Source of the DNA: Gnetum montanum
Lineage: Eukaryota > Streptophyta > Gnetopsida > Gnetales > Gnetaceae
NCBI GenBank assembly: GCA_015680685.1
Contig: MNCI01034628.1
Coordinates: forward strand, 1-38,796
DNA: 38,796 nucleotides
Reading direction: 5' to 3'
Translations under genes and position numbers: made by a program
Notes under the pieces: model-generated
Seen by the model: the letters and a program-made list of their open reading frames with translations, nothing else
Databases searched by the model: none
Told to the model about the DNA's origin: nothing
Part shown: piece after piece, positions 20,059 through 32,801 of the stretch
Position numbering within the stretch: the stretch's first letter is position 1
Layout of the letters: each line of letters starts with the position of its first letter

Positions 20059-21392
20059 CTTAGTCTATATAGTCTCTATAGTACATTTCTTGAAATAAAT
20101 AAAATTTCACAAAAATGCTTGAGCACATTTCTACCAAAATCTACTTCTAATTTCCCCCCAGAGAGAAAGATCCATAAGAAAAGTAGAAATAGAACAAGAT
20201 TCAATGGAATTTAAAATAAAAGAAGAAATGAGAGCATATTCATGTGTAATCTCAAACATTTAGGTGAGATAAATTGAACATGATGAAACACTTCACAATA
20301 AAGTTATTCTAGCTCATTCTAAGTATTACAAATTGTCGAAACCGTCCAAGCTCAATAAGCAATTTCATAAAGCACAATCTTATTAAACTACTAAAATTCT
20401 TGGTAAACAACAAAGTACAAGCTTTTATTTGGCTAGTTAATAGTTGTCAAGAATTGCAAACAATAGAGCTAGCAGAAAACATTTGAAAATTTCAAGATTG
20501 AAATATCAAGCCAATAAACGTTTAAAAAATGAAGCTATTTCAAGTTATCTTAAAGTATCAAAGGTTTTTCTAGACCCTCTAGACTCAAATAGGCAATTTC
20601 ATAATGACACTACTAGTAAATTGTTCAAGATGCTTTTCAAAGATAACATAAACTCTTATATGGCAACCAAATAGAAGTTTTGAATTGTGCAAAAATAGAG
20701 CTATAAGAGAAATCTAAAAAATCCCAAAATTAAATGCCAAGCACCATACTATCTAAATCATTAACTAAGCAACTAAGACAAAATGGAAACAAAAGAACTC
20801 ACAGGATCAAAACAAAATAGTTGAATTGATGTCTTTAGCATGCCATGCTTTACAAAAAAACTTCAATATGGCTCTTCCAACTTTCTTCCAAAAAGTCTCC
20901 TCCCTTTGAATTCTACCATTGAAGCCTTTTTATCATAGTTTCTAGGTAGATACAATGCGTATGTCTTATCTTCCCCTAAGGTCTATTGTATTGAAAGGTC
21001 ATCTCCCGAATCCAAGCAACGAAACAAGGGTCTGAAGAAGGTGAACCATATAGATATTCAGTAATGAGTTTCATTGAGGTAACTTTGGGGTTGTTCGGAA
21101 CTCGAGGACTCATTCCCCACAGCAAGCCCTCCCCTCCCTATTCATAGCAATTTCAAGGTCCTTCAGGTATCATTTTCTTGTAAAGGAATCCTTGAATTGT
21201 TATGTGAACAAGCCTTTTTGAAGATAGCAAGTGAACACTTCTCCCTTGATATAGTGTAAGACTAAAGCTAGTGTGTCCCATGGCTTGCTTCCTAAGGTGC
21301 ATTTAAGGGTAAGTGTTTCTATTCTAGTAAACCCCGGGGAAGAGATCAAACTTGGAAGATTCTAAAATGTGTAGGGTACGCACTCTTTATTA

Positions 21393-21449
21393 TAAGTAAT
21401 ATTAGAAAGTAGTAGTTCTCTCTAAGTAATATTAGAAAGTAGTAGTTCT
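21393..21449. repeat. 27-bp unit in two copies, period 30
   Basis: The unit starts TAAGTAATATTAGAAAGTAG and occurs at 21393 and 21423 without a mismatch. Confidence 0.8.
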
Positions 21450-22863
21450 AAGCAACCACGTAATGAAGTTGATAGTGGTCAGGGCTCTTATCTAGTCTTC
21501 CATAGATAAAAAGACCCAAATGTGAATCACATATATAAGAATTAGTTGTTGTTTTCCTTCGCTTCCCCAAAGAAATCTGTGTCTTGGCTTTCACTAAAAA
21601 GTGGTGTGCCTAAGCGAGTGGTCAGCGTAAGGAAGAGTCAATCGACCAAGGTCTAGCCCCCTAGTAATATATCCCCTCTAGATCAACTAATGTGGAACCC
21701 ATCCATTTTTGATAAGTAAAGGGCATCCCATGTTGTCGTAAAGGGCATCTCTTTTTTTCATAAGGCATAATCGATTGATCCTCAAAGAAAGAGAGAGATT
21801 GCCCTCTTTATCTCTCCAATTGGTCCCCAGGTAGACCTTTTTAGGTGGATTCTCCTTCTCTAAAATAGAGTGGTGTTATTGAATGTGTCTCCATTATCAC
21901 AACTCGAAAAGGGGGTAACTTGGGGAAAAGTTCCTTGGCCGAGCAGGGAATCTCCCATTGGTCAATTCTCGTTTCAAGGGTGAGGGGACTTGTTCCCCAC
22001 TAAAGCCCTCTCATTTGATGATTAACATATAAAGATACTATATTCTCCACCGAAACTCGATTCCTCAGCGCCTATCCATATGCTCCACTGAAACTCGGTT
22101 CCTCTTTCCATTGAAATGGATGGTTGTTTTTCCCTATCAATCCATGCTCCCTGCTTTATGGAGGTTATTGATGTATGTCCCTTGCTAAGAGCTATTTCCT
22201 ATGATAAGACTTTCCTATGACAACTTGGCTTTCTTACCTTCTCTATCTCTAGCAGCTCTTGCATGAGAACCTATAGGCATAAAGAAAGGTATGAAATAGA
22301 AAGTTGACTATGCTCACCTATGACAAAATATGATATTAGCTAGCATGAGCAATGGGGTTCCTACTTTAAGGCCTTGTAGCATGAGCACCTTACTACTTTA
22401 AGGCCTAGTTTTTATATTACGAGTTTACCTATCGATATTGGGAGACATGGGAACATCAAATTTTTGGTAGCGAGGGCAAGAATCCAACAATCTGGAAGTT
22501 GAAATACCTGCTTCTTGTAGGCTTTACATGCTTTAACGCCCTTCTTCCCCATCAATAGTGATAAGCCTTTCCCCCAATCCTACCATGCATGGATGAAAGC
22601 ATGAGAACCTAGCCAAGTGAGTACCAAGAAGTAGATCTAACTAGGAAATAGCTAATCATATCAATTCCCTCTACTACCAATATTCAGTTTGGACTGACAG
22701 TAATCCATACACATAGACTAACTAAAGGGTTAAGGGGAAAAGAGGATTGGGGCTAGGGGAACTATCTGATTTCTGACATTCCAACATGTACACAAAGCTC
22801 TTTTTGTTCATTTCATATAGCTGCATTTTCTTCTAACTAAATTTTCCTTCTGAGACAACTAGT

Positions 22864-22924
22864 CAAATGAAAAAAGTTCCATCTCATATGATCTCAAATG
22901 AAAAAAATTCCATCTCATATGATC
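22864..22924. repeat. 31-bp tandem duplication
   Basis: Two copies starting CAAATGAAAAAA at 22864 and 22895, both continuing to CATCTCATATGATCT, with one mismatch (G/A). Confidence 0.8.
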
Positions 22925-25382
22925 TTATATAGATGTCACATCTTGCAAAAAGTTTCATTTCATATAGCTGATCAAGGTTGTAACTTACAACAACTTCCTA
23001 GACTACGAGCTTAGAAAGCTTTCTAAGGTACTTCACTGCAACTGACTCATCAATGAACTACTTCTTCATGAGCACTAGATGCTCTGCCAACTCCTTCATG
23101 AGCACTAGATGCCCTACCCGATTACGAATACATGTTATACTGGCTAGCCGATTAGAGTGTTAGAGCAGCATAGTGGGAATGCCACTACTTCTATACTAAC
23201 TGTAAAGGCTAGAAAACAAATTGGCTTAAAATAAAAACAACGGATCGACCGCACCAAAGAAAAATAACAATTATATCGACCACACTAAGAGCTAATGCCA
23301 CGTGTAACGAGTCCTCGAGATTGATAAAACAACCAAACAGACTTAGGATAGGGTGTTTTATCAATGTTAATCTTGAATTCGATTAGCTACGCTGCTGCTT
23401 TTACAGCAAATCCCTTACCTTAGAGGAATGGTGGGGTACAAGGTGCACAGGTACATGCATAGAAAGATGCACTATGAAGAGCGTTTGTCAACTCTAAGAA
23501 TGCCTGTGGTGAGCATTCCTTCTGGGGAGAGGTCGAGGGTGACCACACCACAATGGGCATTAATCCCTATCCTACCTAAGTCCTGGGGGTTAAACCCTAT
23601 CCTATGTGAGTCCTTTATTACCTGGAATGGTAGGATGGGAACTAGGAAAGTGGGCATACCTATGTAGGGGAGAAAAGCTAGAGATAGGGCCTCTTATAGA
23701 CATGCATAGTTCTCTACTACGTAGATAGATGCTTTGGGTAGATATACATAGGAACGTTTTATTATTTATATGTTACATAATAGGCTCTTACTCGATACTT
23801 AGGTTTCTTATTCGATATTATCATATGTAAATATGTTGGTTACATGTAACAGACACTAGCCCTTTGGTCTTTTACCTGGGAAGGAGAGATGGCTTTTGGC
23901 AAGGGCCAAGGAGGATAGGGCTTTTCGTGGTTGCTTCTAGAGATCACTCGCAAGGGCACACTGCTCCTCTACCTACAGGTACAAGCAAAGACAATTTATA
24001 GGGTCCACCGCTCCTCGCAAGTACAAGAAAAGATAATTTACATGGTCTTTTCTAGTTGCTAACCTATAAAACGTTTACCACCTGAACAAGGAGGCTAGCC
24101 CGGTCTTGTAGGGAGCACTAGCAACGTGGGTTTACCCTGAAATAGGCATAACAATTCTTAGTAGGGAGAAGCTTCATGCCTCACAATGGTCCCATTACGA
24201 CATTCACTAGCTAAGACCTATCACTATATCGATTGGACTTAATTGACAAACTCTTAGGAGGATTACTTGGGGGATGCGCTTGCCAGATTGGGGGATGTAC
24301 TTGCCAGATTGACTTAACCCAAAAACTCTCCATTAGGAGGAGATTACCCAAAAGGATCTTATAGATAACCCTCAAAGTTTGACTCACCATTAAGGGATAT
24401 CAAAAAAAGGAAGGCTCACTGGAATAGCAGAAAAACAACCGCATTTGTAGGGAGGGGATACCCATCACATTACAAGGAGCTTTTACTTTGTTAAAGAGAC
24501 ATTAACACGCTTCATCTTACCCAAGGGAGGAACCTTACTAGGGATGGGCACTGCTTGACACACCCAACACACACTACATTGATGGTTAGGCCAGAGGAGA
24601 TACTTAGAGATAGATTGAGAGATAGATTTATAGATGATATGACGGTTTCATTTAACGAAACTACTTACAGCGTTTGCAACAAGGTACATATATTCCATTC
24701 AATTTTTAGGTACATTATACATAGTAAATAGTACATATAGTTTATATAAAGTGTATACACACAAAAAACGTTTTTAGTTATCAAAAAGGGAATGATGCCT
24801 GGCTTAACAAATGAGACCAAGCTAGTCGGGTGTGGAAGTCTCGTATGAATTTTCATGTTTCACAGTGGTTAACGCTCAAGCTGCCTACTACGTACAAGGG
24901 GCTACTCCTACCAACCATAATTGTACTTATGTACCTCAGGAGTTCTTGGTCATCCATTATACTCATCAGTTGTCCAACTTAGTTGTCCATTATACTCATT
25001 GATCATAGATGAGCCTCGCTTCTTTGAGCCAGCCATTTGCTTATATTAGTGTTTCTATAAGTAGTGAGTGAACGTACATCTCTATTCGACCCTTATAGGT
25101 ATGAACTAATGCTCCCAGATGGTTTCCACCTTCATGGAGGCTCTTCTCTTCTCTTCTTCCACCACCTTGATTGATAGGAAGGTAGTCTCGATAGAGAACA
25201 GGTCAACGAAACCAGATTCGGGGCCCCAGATTTTGATGATGGTGTCACGTATTAAAGGTAATGAATGTTATTGCAAGCGATGTCTAGTGTTTCTAGGTAG
25301 AGGTTCATCAACATAGGGGAGTAGGATGCATGCCGATACCGCCTCTATTAGTGTAGCCTTGGCCTACATCATGGATAAAGCA

Positions 25383-25458
25383 TAGCATGTACTTACACAG
25401 ATAAGGTGTAGCATGTACTTACATAGATAAGGTGTAGCATGTACTTACACATATAAGG
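25383..25458. repeat. 26-bp tandem repeat, three copies
   Basis: Units start TAGCATGTACTTACA at 25383, 25409 and 25435; copies differ at one or two sites and the last is slightly short. Confidence 0.85.
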
Positions 25459-28380
25459 TAATTTCGAGAGGAGCTCTAGCAAGCCACAGTTGCTTTATCA
25501 CTTCGTCATGTTTTGCTTTATCACTTTGTTGTGTTTCATAGTGTTGAAGTTTTCTCTAGCAAGCAACAGTTCCTTATCACTTCATCGTGTTTCATCATGT
25601 ACACTTACTCACCTCCATCAATTTGATGATATTGACTTGGTCAACCACATCCATGGTAGAAATAAAATACTGCTCCAGTAATCGAGGTAGGAAAAACCTA
25701 GGCGTTTCTATTCTCGATTACAAAACCTTTACACATATGAAAAAACCCCTTTACGAAACCTTTACTTTACTATATCAAAAATGGTGCTAAACTTTGTTTG
25801 AACGATATCAAGTGGTTTGAATTGAATTGAATTCTATCATAAAGTGTCATCTAAAACGATCTATTCTATCATAAAGTAAACTTGGTTGTAACATATAACA
25901 ACATTACTAAATTCAATTCTGAGTCCTTCTGTCATGCTCTTTGATACAGAGAAAAGCATCAAATGCTTATTTTTGATAAGTGGTCTAGCGCATCATTTCT
26001 GTGAAACGCTGCTCCATGGTATCGCTTCTATGAAATGCTACTCTATGGTATCTATGTAATGATACCCGCCGAACAGCAAAAAACCATGTACCGCTTATGC
26101 AAATGATAACTCTTATCTATGTCAATAGTGGCTTGTCTTGTCAACGTTACCCCACCTAAACCTATACTTTAGTTTCCTTCTATCTTGGGAATGACCTATG
26201 CCCGAATTGACATTATCCTCAAGTCCTTGCACAACCAATGCATGACTTGCTGATCTCCAAGAAGTGTGTAAACTGCGTCCAACCGCCCCGTAATCAATGA
26301 TGGATAGTATCCTACCCATTTCAATTATGGATGTCTAATTTCCTAGACAGATGTTTAGTCCATCTGTGTTCTAGGTCTCTCTTCCCCCTTTTCCTAATTG
26401 CCCCTAAACTCACGGTTGCTAACGTCTGTGACCTTCTGTCACCTTAGGACTTGCTATACCAGGTCGTTATCAACTAAATAGTTGTCCCTAACATGGTAAG
26501 TTAGTATTCCAACAATAACATGTTGCCTACAGTGTTTCTTCTTGAGGACCCTAACGACCAGGCTACACTGCTGGCCAATGCCAATTCCCAGGAAGCCTGT
26601 GACTCCCATGTTGTGATATGTTTCATACTTGGATGAGCTCTGATTCTAGTGAATAGAATTGGTGTGTGTTAATATCAAATGAAACACGACGGCTTTAGTG
26701 AGGAATGAGTCCCTGAGTTCCCCCTATTACACAACAAACATTCTTGCATGAGTTCCTTAAGGTCTGTTAAAGGCTATAGCCTTTTGTTTGTTTTTGTCAT
26801 GTAAAATGAATTCTAGTGATGTTTGTTCCTATTCTATGAGCCTTATTGTAAGAACCTATGATCAATCGAGCATAGCATAACTACATTTGTTAAGAAGATC
26901 ATACTTCTTTTTGTGATGTCCTATGCACCTAATAGATTTTCCAAATATTGTTAATTGTACTAACATAGTGTCCAGTGGATGGAGGCTCCCTCTGGAAGAA
27001 TTATGTTTGATTTTTCTAACTAATAAAGAAAATATATTTACAGTGGTTGACCTGTACCTAAAGTATTGTCATCATGTGGAGACGAGGTGTCTTGTGTGCA
27101 ATATGAATATGAGTTGTATTATAAACTATTTAATGCTATAAACAAAAATCCCACTTGTATCCTTCGATGCGCTTAGGCCCTGGCCCTCCTGCATCATAAT
27201 CTTCTACTCCTCAATACCTCCTAAGTCTTGTCTTAGATCAAGCTCGATTTACATGCTAAATGTGCTAGTAATTGTTCTCATGGGTCCGTGAGACATGAAG
27301 CCTAGAGGCTCATATTATCTTATATTATATTAATAAATGAAATGAAATGATCCCTGGTATTCACCTAAGTCATGCCAGTTATCAAGGGATCTACTATTGC
27401 AGTGGAGGGCCTAGCTACCCTTCTGAAATATAGGTCCACCTCAGCCATAACAGTCCCCAAGGTGATCCCCCTAGGAGATTGACCCTCGCCAACCTGCCAA
27501 AGAAAGGGCTAGCCTCATTGTAACCGGTGGTAACGATTGGTCCTCGACTATAACCCATTATCCAAATCATGTATGCATGTACCTTCGAGTTCTAGACTGC
27601 TGCGTCCTAGATGCAATATAGATAATAGTGGTATCCCTGCTCAAGGCAAGCCCATTTCCCAGAAATGCTTATCTTAAAGGGGCTCGTGTAACGTTAATGC
27701 AGATCCTGGTCTCGCTCCCCGTAAACACTTATCCCAAGAGAGTGTAAAAGGAAATACCTTTCCTAAGAAAACTTGGTAAGGAGAAGATTGTAGATTAACA
27801 AATTTGATACAACAACAACTAAGTTGTAAGAAAATGTCATTCATCAAGATGAAAGCACCTCCTAAGGTAGCGTTTTCGTTGAAATGATGTCCCCTGTTAG
27901 GCTTTGGATGAGACTATCCAAAGGTAACGTTTCACTATAATGCTTGACTCAAGGTAGTGTTTCAAGGAAATGCCATAGGCCAGTAACCCATAGAAGTAAT
28001 AGCATAATGGATTGCCTCTCTAAAGAAGTTAGTTGCACCAGGTAAGAGCCCTTCCCTTTTTCCATCCCAAATAACGTCTTTAAGTATTCAACTAACCTTT
28101 CCCAAGTATCTACGTCCCCCTTCCCCCTAGATCTATAAATACATGCAAGTTTCGTCAATGTCTTAGCACAATGACAAACTATCTAACAAAGAATATCATG
28201 AAATTACAAAAAGTGAAAAAGTTCCGAACCCTTTTAAATATATAAAGTTCGATCAATATAAGCTCTATATATGGAATGAGCGCACACTGAAGGAGAAGCA
28301 AATTCTTCGAATGAGCTTACTCATGGACCCTCCAAAAAGGTTTCTCATGGAAAGTGTTAGAACAACAAGGTGTGATATTG

Positions 28381-28499
28381 CAAATCCCTCTTTTTGAGGA
28401 CTATTATCTTAACTTAATAACACTACAAATCCCTCTTTTTGAGGACTATTATCTTAACTTAATAACACTAAAAATTCCTCCTTTTGAGGACTATTATCA
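28381..28499. repeat. 45-bp tandem repeat, about 2.6 copies
   Basis: Units at 28381, 28426 and 28471 begin CAAATCCCTCTTTTTGAGG (third copy AAAATTCCTCCTTTTGAGG). The first two are identical over 45 bp. The repeat creates a repetitive open frame (28354-28578) that is not a real gene. Confidence 0.85.
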
Positions 28500-28990
28500 A
28501 AACACAACCAGGACAACCCAATTCAAAAATGGTTCAAATGTTGGTCTAAACCTAATATTTTGGGCAATAAACGATTGATGCCTAGGGTGGACCAACAATG
28601 GAATGGATAAAAAGTCTAAACCCAACAGTTTTTGGTATTTTGCATTTTTCCCTAGGGATTTGGTTGTATGAATCAATCAAAAAGTGTTTTCCCGAGGCTG
28701 ATATTACACACCGATCTTGATAAAACCTAGGAAAAAGGTTGGTAGAATCCAAAGTTACTGCGGTGTATTCCTATGAAACAAGGGCACCATGGACATCTTC
28801 CCAAGGGAAACAAACCATGGAATGGCACCTCATTAAGTGTTTTTCCGTGAAATAAGCATAGTACGGAAGCATTGTCCCTGGTAATGTTGATGGTTACATC
28901 ATCAGTACCTGCCTGGTTTTTTTTTAATGCAAGGTAACCAGGGCCCCACACTATTTAACCAATAGAAACTACTTTTTTGTAAGGAGGGCA

Positions 28991-29091
28991 GGGAATGAGC
29001 GAAGTGAGTTACCCTTGAAGCGGGTGGCGAGAACGAGCAAAGTGAGTTACCTTGCTAGGGGCCGCGGGGAACAAGCAAAGTGAGTTACCCT
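28991..29091. repeat. Three spaced copies of a 25-bp word
   Basis: GGGAATGAGCGAAGTGAGTT (28991), GAACGAGCAAAGTGAGTTAC (29031) and GGAACAAGCAAAGTGAGTTA (29068) recur about every 38 bp in a G-rich context. Confidence 0.75.
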
Positions 29092-29102
29092 GAGTATCAT
29101 AT

Positions 29103-29152
29103 TTGATACATAATGTGAAATGTAGTCTTGATACATAATGTGAAATGTAGTC
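29103..29152. repeat. 25-bp perfect tandem duplication
   Basis: TTGATACATAATGTGAAATG starts at 29103 and again at 29128, with the whole 25-bp unit identical. Confidence 0.85.
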
Positions 29153-29571
29153 ATGCTATGCTATTAGCGATTAGAGTGCTAAGATGTTGTATGTCAATAC
29201 TCACTTACATTTCTCTTTTCAAGTCAACAGATAACATCTAGGTCCTGAAAATTCGATGAATATATTGAGTTCATTCTTATATACGTACATAATTTCATGA
29301 AGCACTACTTGTGGAACTCAGTTCCCCGCTACCACGGTTGATAAGCTTAATAAGATAAGCTAGCTAGTTATCTAATACATTAGGGCTAGCTAACTTTCTG
29401 GTGTCGTATGTGCCCTGTAGGATTAGGACAAGCGCAGTGGCTTCTCCAAGCCACTGGGGTTCGAAACTCGACCGTGGGTTTGAACAGAGCCAATTCAAAA
29501 GGCTTGTCTACCTCAGCACGAGGACCCTACCCACTGCACTTAGGCGAGAACCACTCATTTCTTGACACTGC

Positions 29572-29651
29572 GGTTACAAGCGCTACAGGCTACGAGTGCT
29601 ACGATTACAAGCGTTACAGGCTACGGGCACTATGGTTATAGGCCACGGGCC
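29572..29651. repeat. 31-bp tandem repeat, about 2.6 copies
   Basis: Units start GGTTACAAGCGCTACAGG (29572), GATTACAAGCGTTACAGG (29603) and GGTTATAGGCCACGGG (29634). The later copies differ from the first mainly by transitions. Confidence 0.8.
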
Positions 29652-31272
29652 TTTTCTAGCTTCATGTAGTCATGGACCCATGACTGCACTCACTAGCTAG
29701 CACCCATAAAATAGGAGAAAGGCCTCTTCTAAGACCTAGCATAGCCGGATCCTCCTTGATTGACAAGAATTTTGTTGATTTAGGGAGGGCCTCGAAGGGG
29801 TGGGGAACGAGTCCCCAAGTTCCCCTAAGTGGCTAGCAAGGGCCTCCATATACACCCTTCACAAAAACTTTCCCATAGTTATTATGAATAGATTCTGTGT
29901 AGACATTTCCTAGTAGCCTTACTCGTAGATGTAGATTAGGATTCCTGCCCTCCCATATAACAAATTTGACTTAATCATCTCTTGTTATGGTACTAGAAGT
30001 ACCCTAATTTGTATGGTATGATTAGGGTATTTGTAACTCACTCACTTGCTCATATATGGAGGCCCAGCTGGCTACAGGCTATATAAAGCCCGTCTCGTAC
30101 AAGAGACGAATACTATCTCTTATGTGAGGATTAGAAAGCCTTAGTCGTATGTGTAGGTTGGTAAGGTTGCTCTTGCCCCTTTTCAGGATGATACTAGAGC
30201 TTCTACCGATTATGGAGATACTCCCTTGAAAAGTGTTGGTAACAAACCAACACCATTATTCACTAACGAATATATCCCCATTTGATCTTAGACAAGTTCT
30301 TTGACTCATAGGGACATCCCTACCTGGGCATATAAAACCTAAAACTACAAATCCTTCTTGAAAGGGCGTATATTTTGATACGTTTGACATTTCTGTAGTC
30401 TAAAGAGTGGTACGTCCCCAAGAAGATGACCCAGAATGGGCCGTTGCCATGCTTGCCTAGGCACAATCAAATTGGCCTTTGAGGTGCCTGCACCTCTCTA
30501 TACCACTACCCTCAGTAAACGAATCTCGTCCTGCCAAGAGCAATCTTGATCCCAATGGAAGGAATCATCTAGTGTAGTTCAGCTCGGTGTCAATTGTACC
30601 CGTGCAGGTGAACTATTGCTTGCCCTTCTCTTCTACCTTTCCCTTGATCTTTGGTGAAATCAACTCTCTTCTTTTTTTCTTCCCATTTTCGTGGGTTGTC
30701 CGTATCTTCGATAATGTTACTGTAGGCGGGGCCTCACTAATACATAACTTGGAGGAAAATCAACATAGGAGAAATCGCTCCACGAATGCCGAGGTCACTC
30801 CGGGGTTGTTCCCCTTAGTTACGCCCCTCCTCTGTTAGTGTAGTATTTGCCTTCTTTATCGCGAACTACTAAGTCCCACTTCATTAATCTGATAATTCGG
30901 AGGGGAACAAGAGATTGAATGAGTCAAGAGATGGAACTGTCAAGGAATGAGTCCCTTCCCTAAAAATCATGCTACAAGTGAAAGCACAACGACATGTTAT
31001 TGCTCCTATACAATGACAAATGTGGAGACTCTATTGGAGAGTAGTTACTAACTACTTAAACTCTATTTGACAACTCCAATTTGACAAAGAAAATTCTATT
31101 GTGAACTTCATGTTCTCTTCTATTGTGAACGTTCTTTTCTATTTACAAGATTCGGTTTTGTGAACTTGTTCGGCGTGGAACTTGTTTCCTGAGAACCACT
31201 AGATCGAAGTTGTCTTATTGAAAAGCGTAGGGACGAGATACTCAAGGTTGGTCTGCTTACACTACCCCCTGT

Positions 31273-31975
31273 TGTAACTGTAACGACGGAAAACGTCGGC
31301 AGCTGGAAAATACCGAACGAATCCTGCGTACACAGTTTTAACCACGGATCCGTGTGAGGGCTATTCTGGAAAAACGAATCCGCGGCGCCCTGAACGGTCT
31401 TGTCGATCAGACAGGGACTTACTAATCAGTAAACCAATAAATATTTCGTGAAAACGATCTGATTCGAGGAATCATAAATCAAGGGGAAAACGATGTAGAT
31501 GAATTGCAACGATGATAACGCTAAACACGATAAGAGGAAGCTGACATAAGAGAAGCACGTAGTTTCAAGATCTGCGCTTTGACTTGAAAAATGTATATTT
31601 TGTATGAGAAATTACACTGGGGAGACCCCGATTGCTTGATGTAAGATAAGCACAAATCAACAAGAAACTGCCCGAACAGAAGTCCGATCTACCTCGTAAG
31701 CCAAAGCCGGGATGCAAGGAAGGTCAAGCTCTGGCGTCTACTGATCAACTGTTTCTGACCGATAGAGTCTTCTCCCGTGGAACGGTTACTCCTGTCGCCG
31801 GTGCTCAAAGCAAACTGTGCTCTGTTTTTGCTGTAAGGTGATGTTGTCAACAATTGCCAAAGCGCTGCTCTCTGTCTCTTTGCTCCAAAAGTGATAAGTG
31901 CTCTGGTGCTCAGAAAAATGCCTTTGCTTCTCTGATTTGCCAACCCTTGCATCTTTGTCAACTGGGGTATTTATA
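31273..31975 (-). repeat. Probable R-U5 part of the 3' LTR of element F
   Basis: On the minus strand a TATA box TATAAATA lies at 31975-31968 in a context CTTATAAATACCCC. Sequence from there to about 31273 has no frame and ends near TGTAACTGTAACG (plus strand), which would give a minus-strand end in ...CA. It lies downstream of the Tat-like pol in the right orientation for a 3' LTR. No partner LTR is in the window, so both edges are provisional. Confidence 0.4.
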
Positions 31976-32075
31976 AGCTGCAACGCCGTGTGGAAAAGGC
32001 GCAACCCTGATGACGTGTGCCCCGAATGTTTTGGGTACTGTTAACTTGACCATTTTTGCGTCAAACTTCCTGATT

Positions 32076-32563
32076 ACGCACAATACGCTCATTCGAGTAT
32101 TGTGCGTGTGAAGAAGAGACGCGCGTCGGGCATGTCTCAACTGTCTTTGGGTTATATTACGCTCATTCACGCTGTGTTGCATGTATGAGCATAATGTAAC
32201 ATGAAAACAATGGATTCAAGCTATTTTACGCTCGCTTACGTAGCCGCACGTAGTGATGCGTAAACAATGTTTAGCTTGGCGACGTAATATGCTGTGACAC
32301 CCTGCGTTGCGTTATGAGCGTATGATGAGCAGTCGCATTTTCTTAGACTTTTCCTTTGACTGTTCTAGAGCTTATTACGCTGCCGTGAGTAATAGAGCGT
32401 AAACTTGGCCTTGAACAAAAGACTTAGCAAAATATACAAGAAGTCGCATATCCCGCTGCTTAAGCTTCTCCCTATGCCGAAGCAACTATCCTTCTGATGT
32501 CAGACTACGTTTAAGCAAAATCATGCTAAGCGCCATTACGCTACGTTGCGTGATATAGCGTAA
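32076..32563. repeat. Array of hairpins with core TTACGCTC / GAGCGTAA upstream of the element F TATA box
   Basis: Successive foldbacks: 32076-32107 (ACGCACAATAC with GTATTGTGCGT, 11 perfect pairs, extendable with one bulge); 32151-32166 with 32185-32200 (14 of 16 pairs); 32225-32231 with 32258-32264 (TTTACGC/GCGTAAA); 32375-32381 with 32396-32402; and 32536-32542 with 32557-32563 (TTACGCT/AGCGTAA). A weaker one lies near 32282-32325. The first three are spaced about 75 bp. On the minus strand the array is about 100-600 bp upstream of the TATA box at 31975, so it may be U3 enhancer DNA. Confidence 0.7.
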
Positions 32564-32724
32564 ACAGAAAAAGCATAGAAAGATTAGGAATCTGCACAAG
32601 AAGTCGAGGACTCGATGCTATGCGCCTCTTGGTGTTGCTCTGTCCTAGTCTCCCTTCTGGAATTCTGACATGCACCCTTGCCTGAATTGCGAATCTTTGC
32701 CTGAGGCCGGCTCGCAATTTTTTA

Positions 32725-32801
32725 CGGTGTTTCAATGGCCCCTCTTTGTTGACAGTTGGAGGGCTTACCCGAAAGCTGTCGACAAAGAATACGAAACACC
32801 G
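32725..32801. repeat. Imperfect foldback, 77 bp
   Basis: CGGTGTTTC (32725) pairs with GAAACACCG (32793), and CTTTGTTGACAG (32744) pairs with CTGTCGACAAAG (32776) with one G:T-type mismatch. The inner loop is 20 bases. About 21 paired positions in total. Confidence 0.7.

Larger units (their letters stand above)
20059..31272. other. 11-kb non-coding region with many small local duplications
   Basis: No reading frame longer than about 90 codons and no recognised domain, LTR edge, tRNA or rRNA. Composition is more balanced than the flanking AT-rich DNA. The region is marked by tandem duplications of 20-45 bp (listed separately) and by a dispersed short motif like GGGGAAYGAGTCC followed by GAGTTCC, seen near 21093-21125 (reverse), 23308, 26703, 29800 and 30943. 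This texture recalls gymnosperm mitochondrial spacer DNA, so a nuclear copy of organelle DNA is possible, but no mitochondrial gene was recognised to prove it. Confidence 0.5.

Noticed and set aside
25383-25458. CRISPR-like array
   Set aside because: Units are head-to-tail tandem repeats with no unique spacers, and the window is eukaryotic.
28354-28578. Repetitive peptide encoded by the 45-bp repeat
   Set aside because: The repeat length is a multiple of three, so the frame stays open by chance; no neighbouring coding signal.
29430-29500. tRNA-like segment with GGGTTCGAAACTC
   Set aside because: The T-arm-like word is present, but no acceptor stem, D arm or anticodon arm could be paired at the right distances.
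20059-31272. Mitochondrial genes or group II intron domain V within the spacer block
   Set aside because: I looked for conserved mitochondrial protein motifs and a domain V-like hairpin by eye and found none, so organelle origin is left as a hypothesis only.
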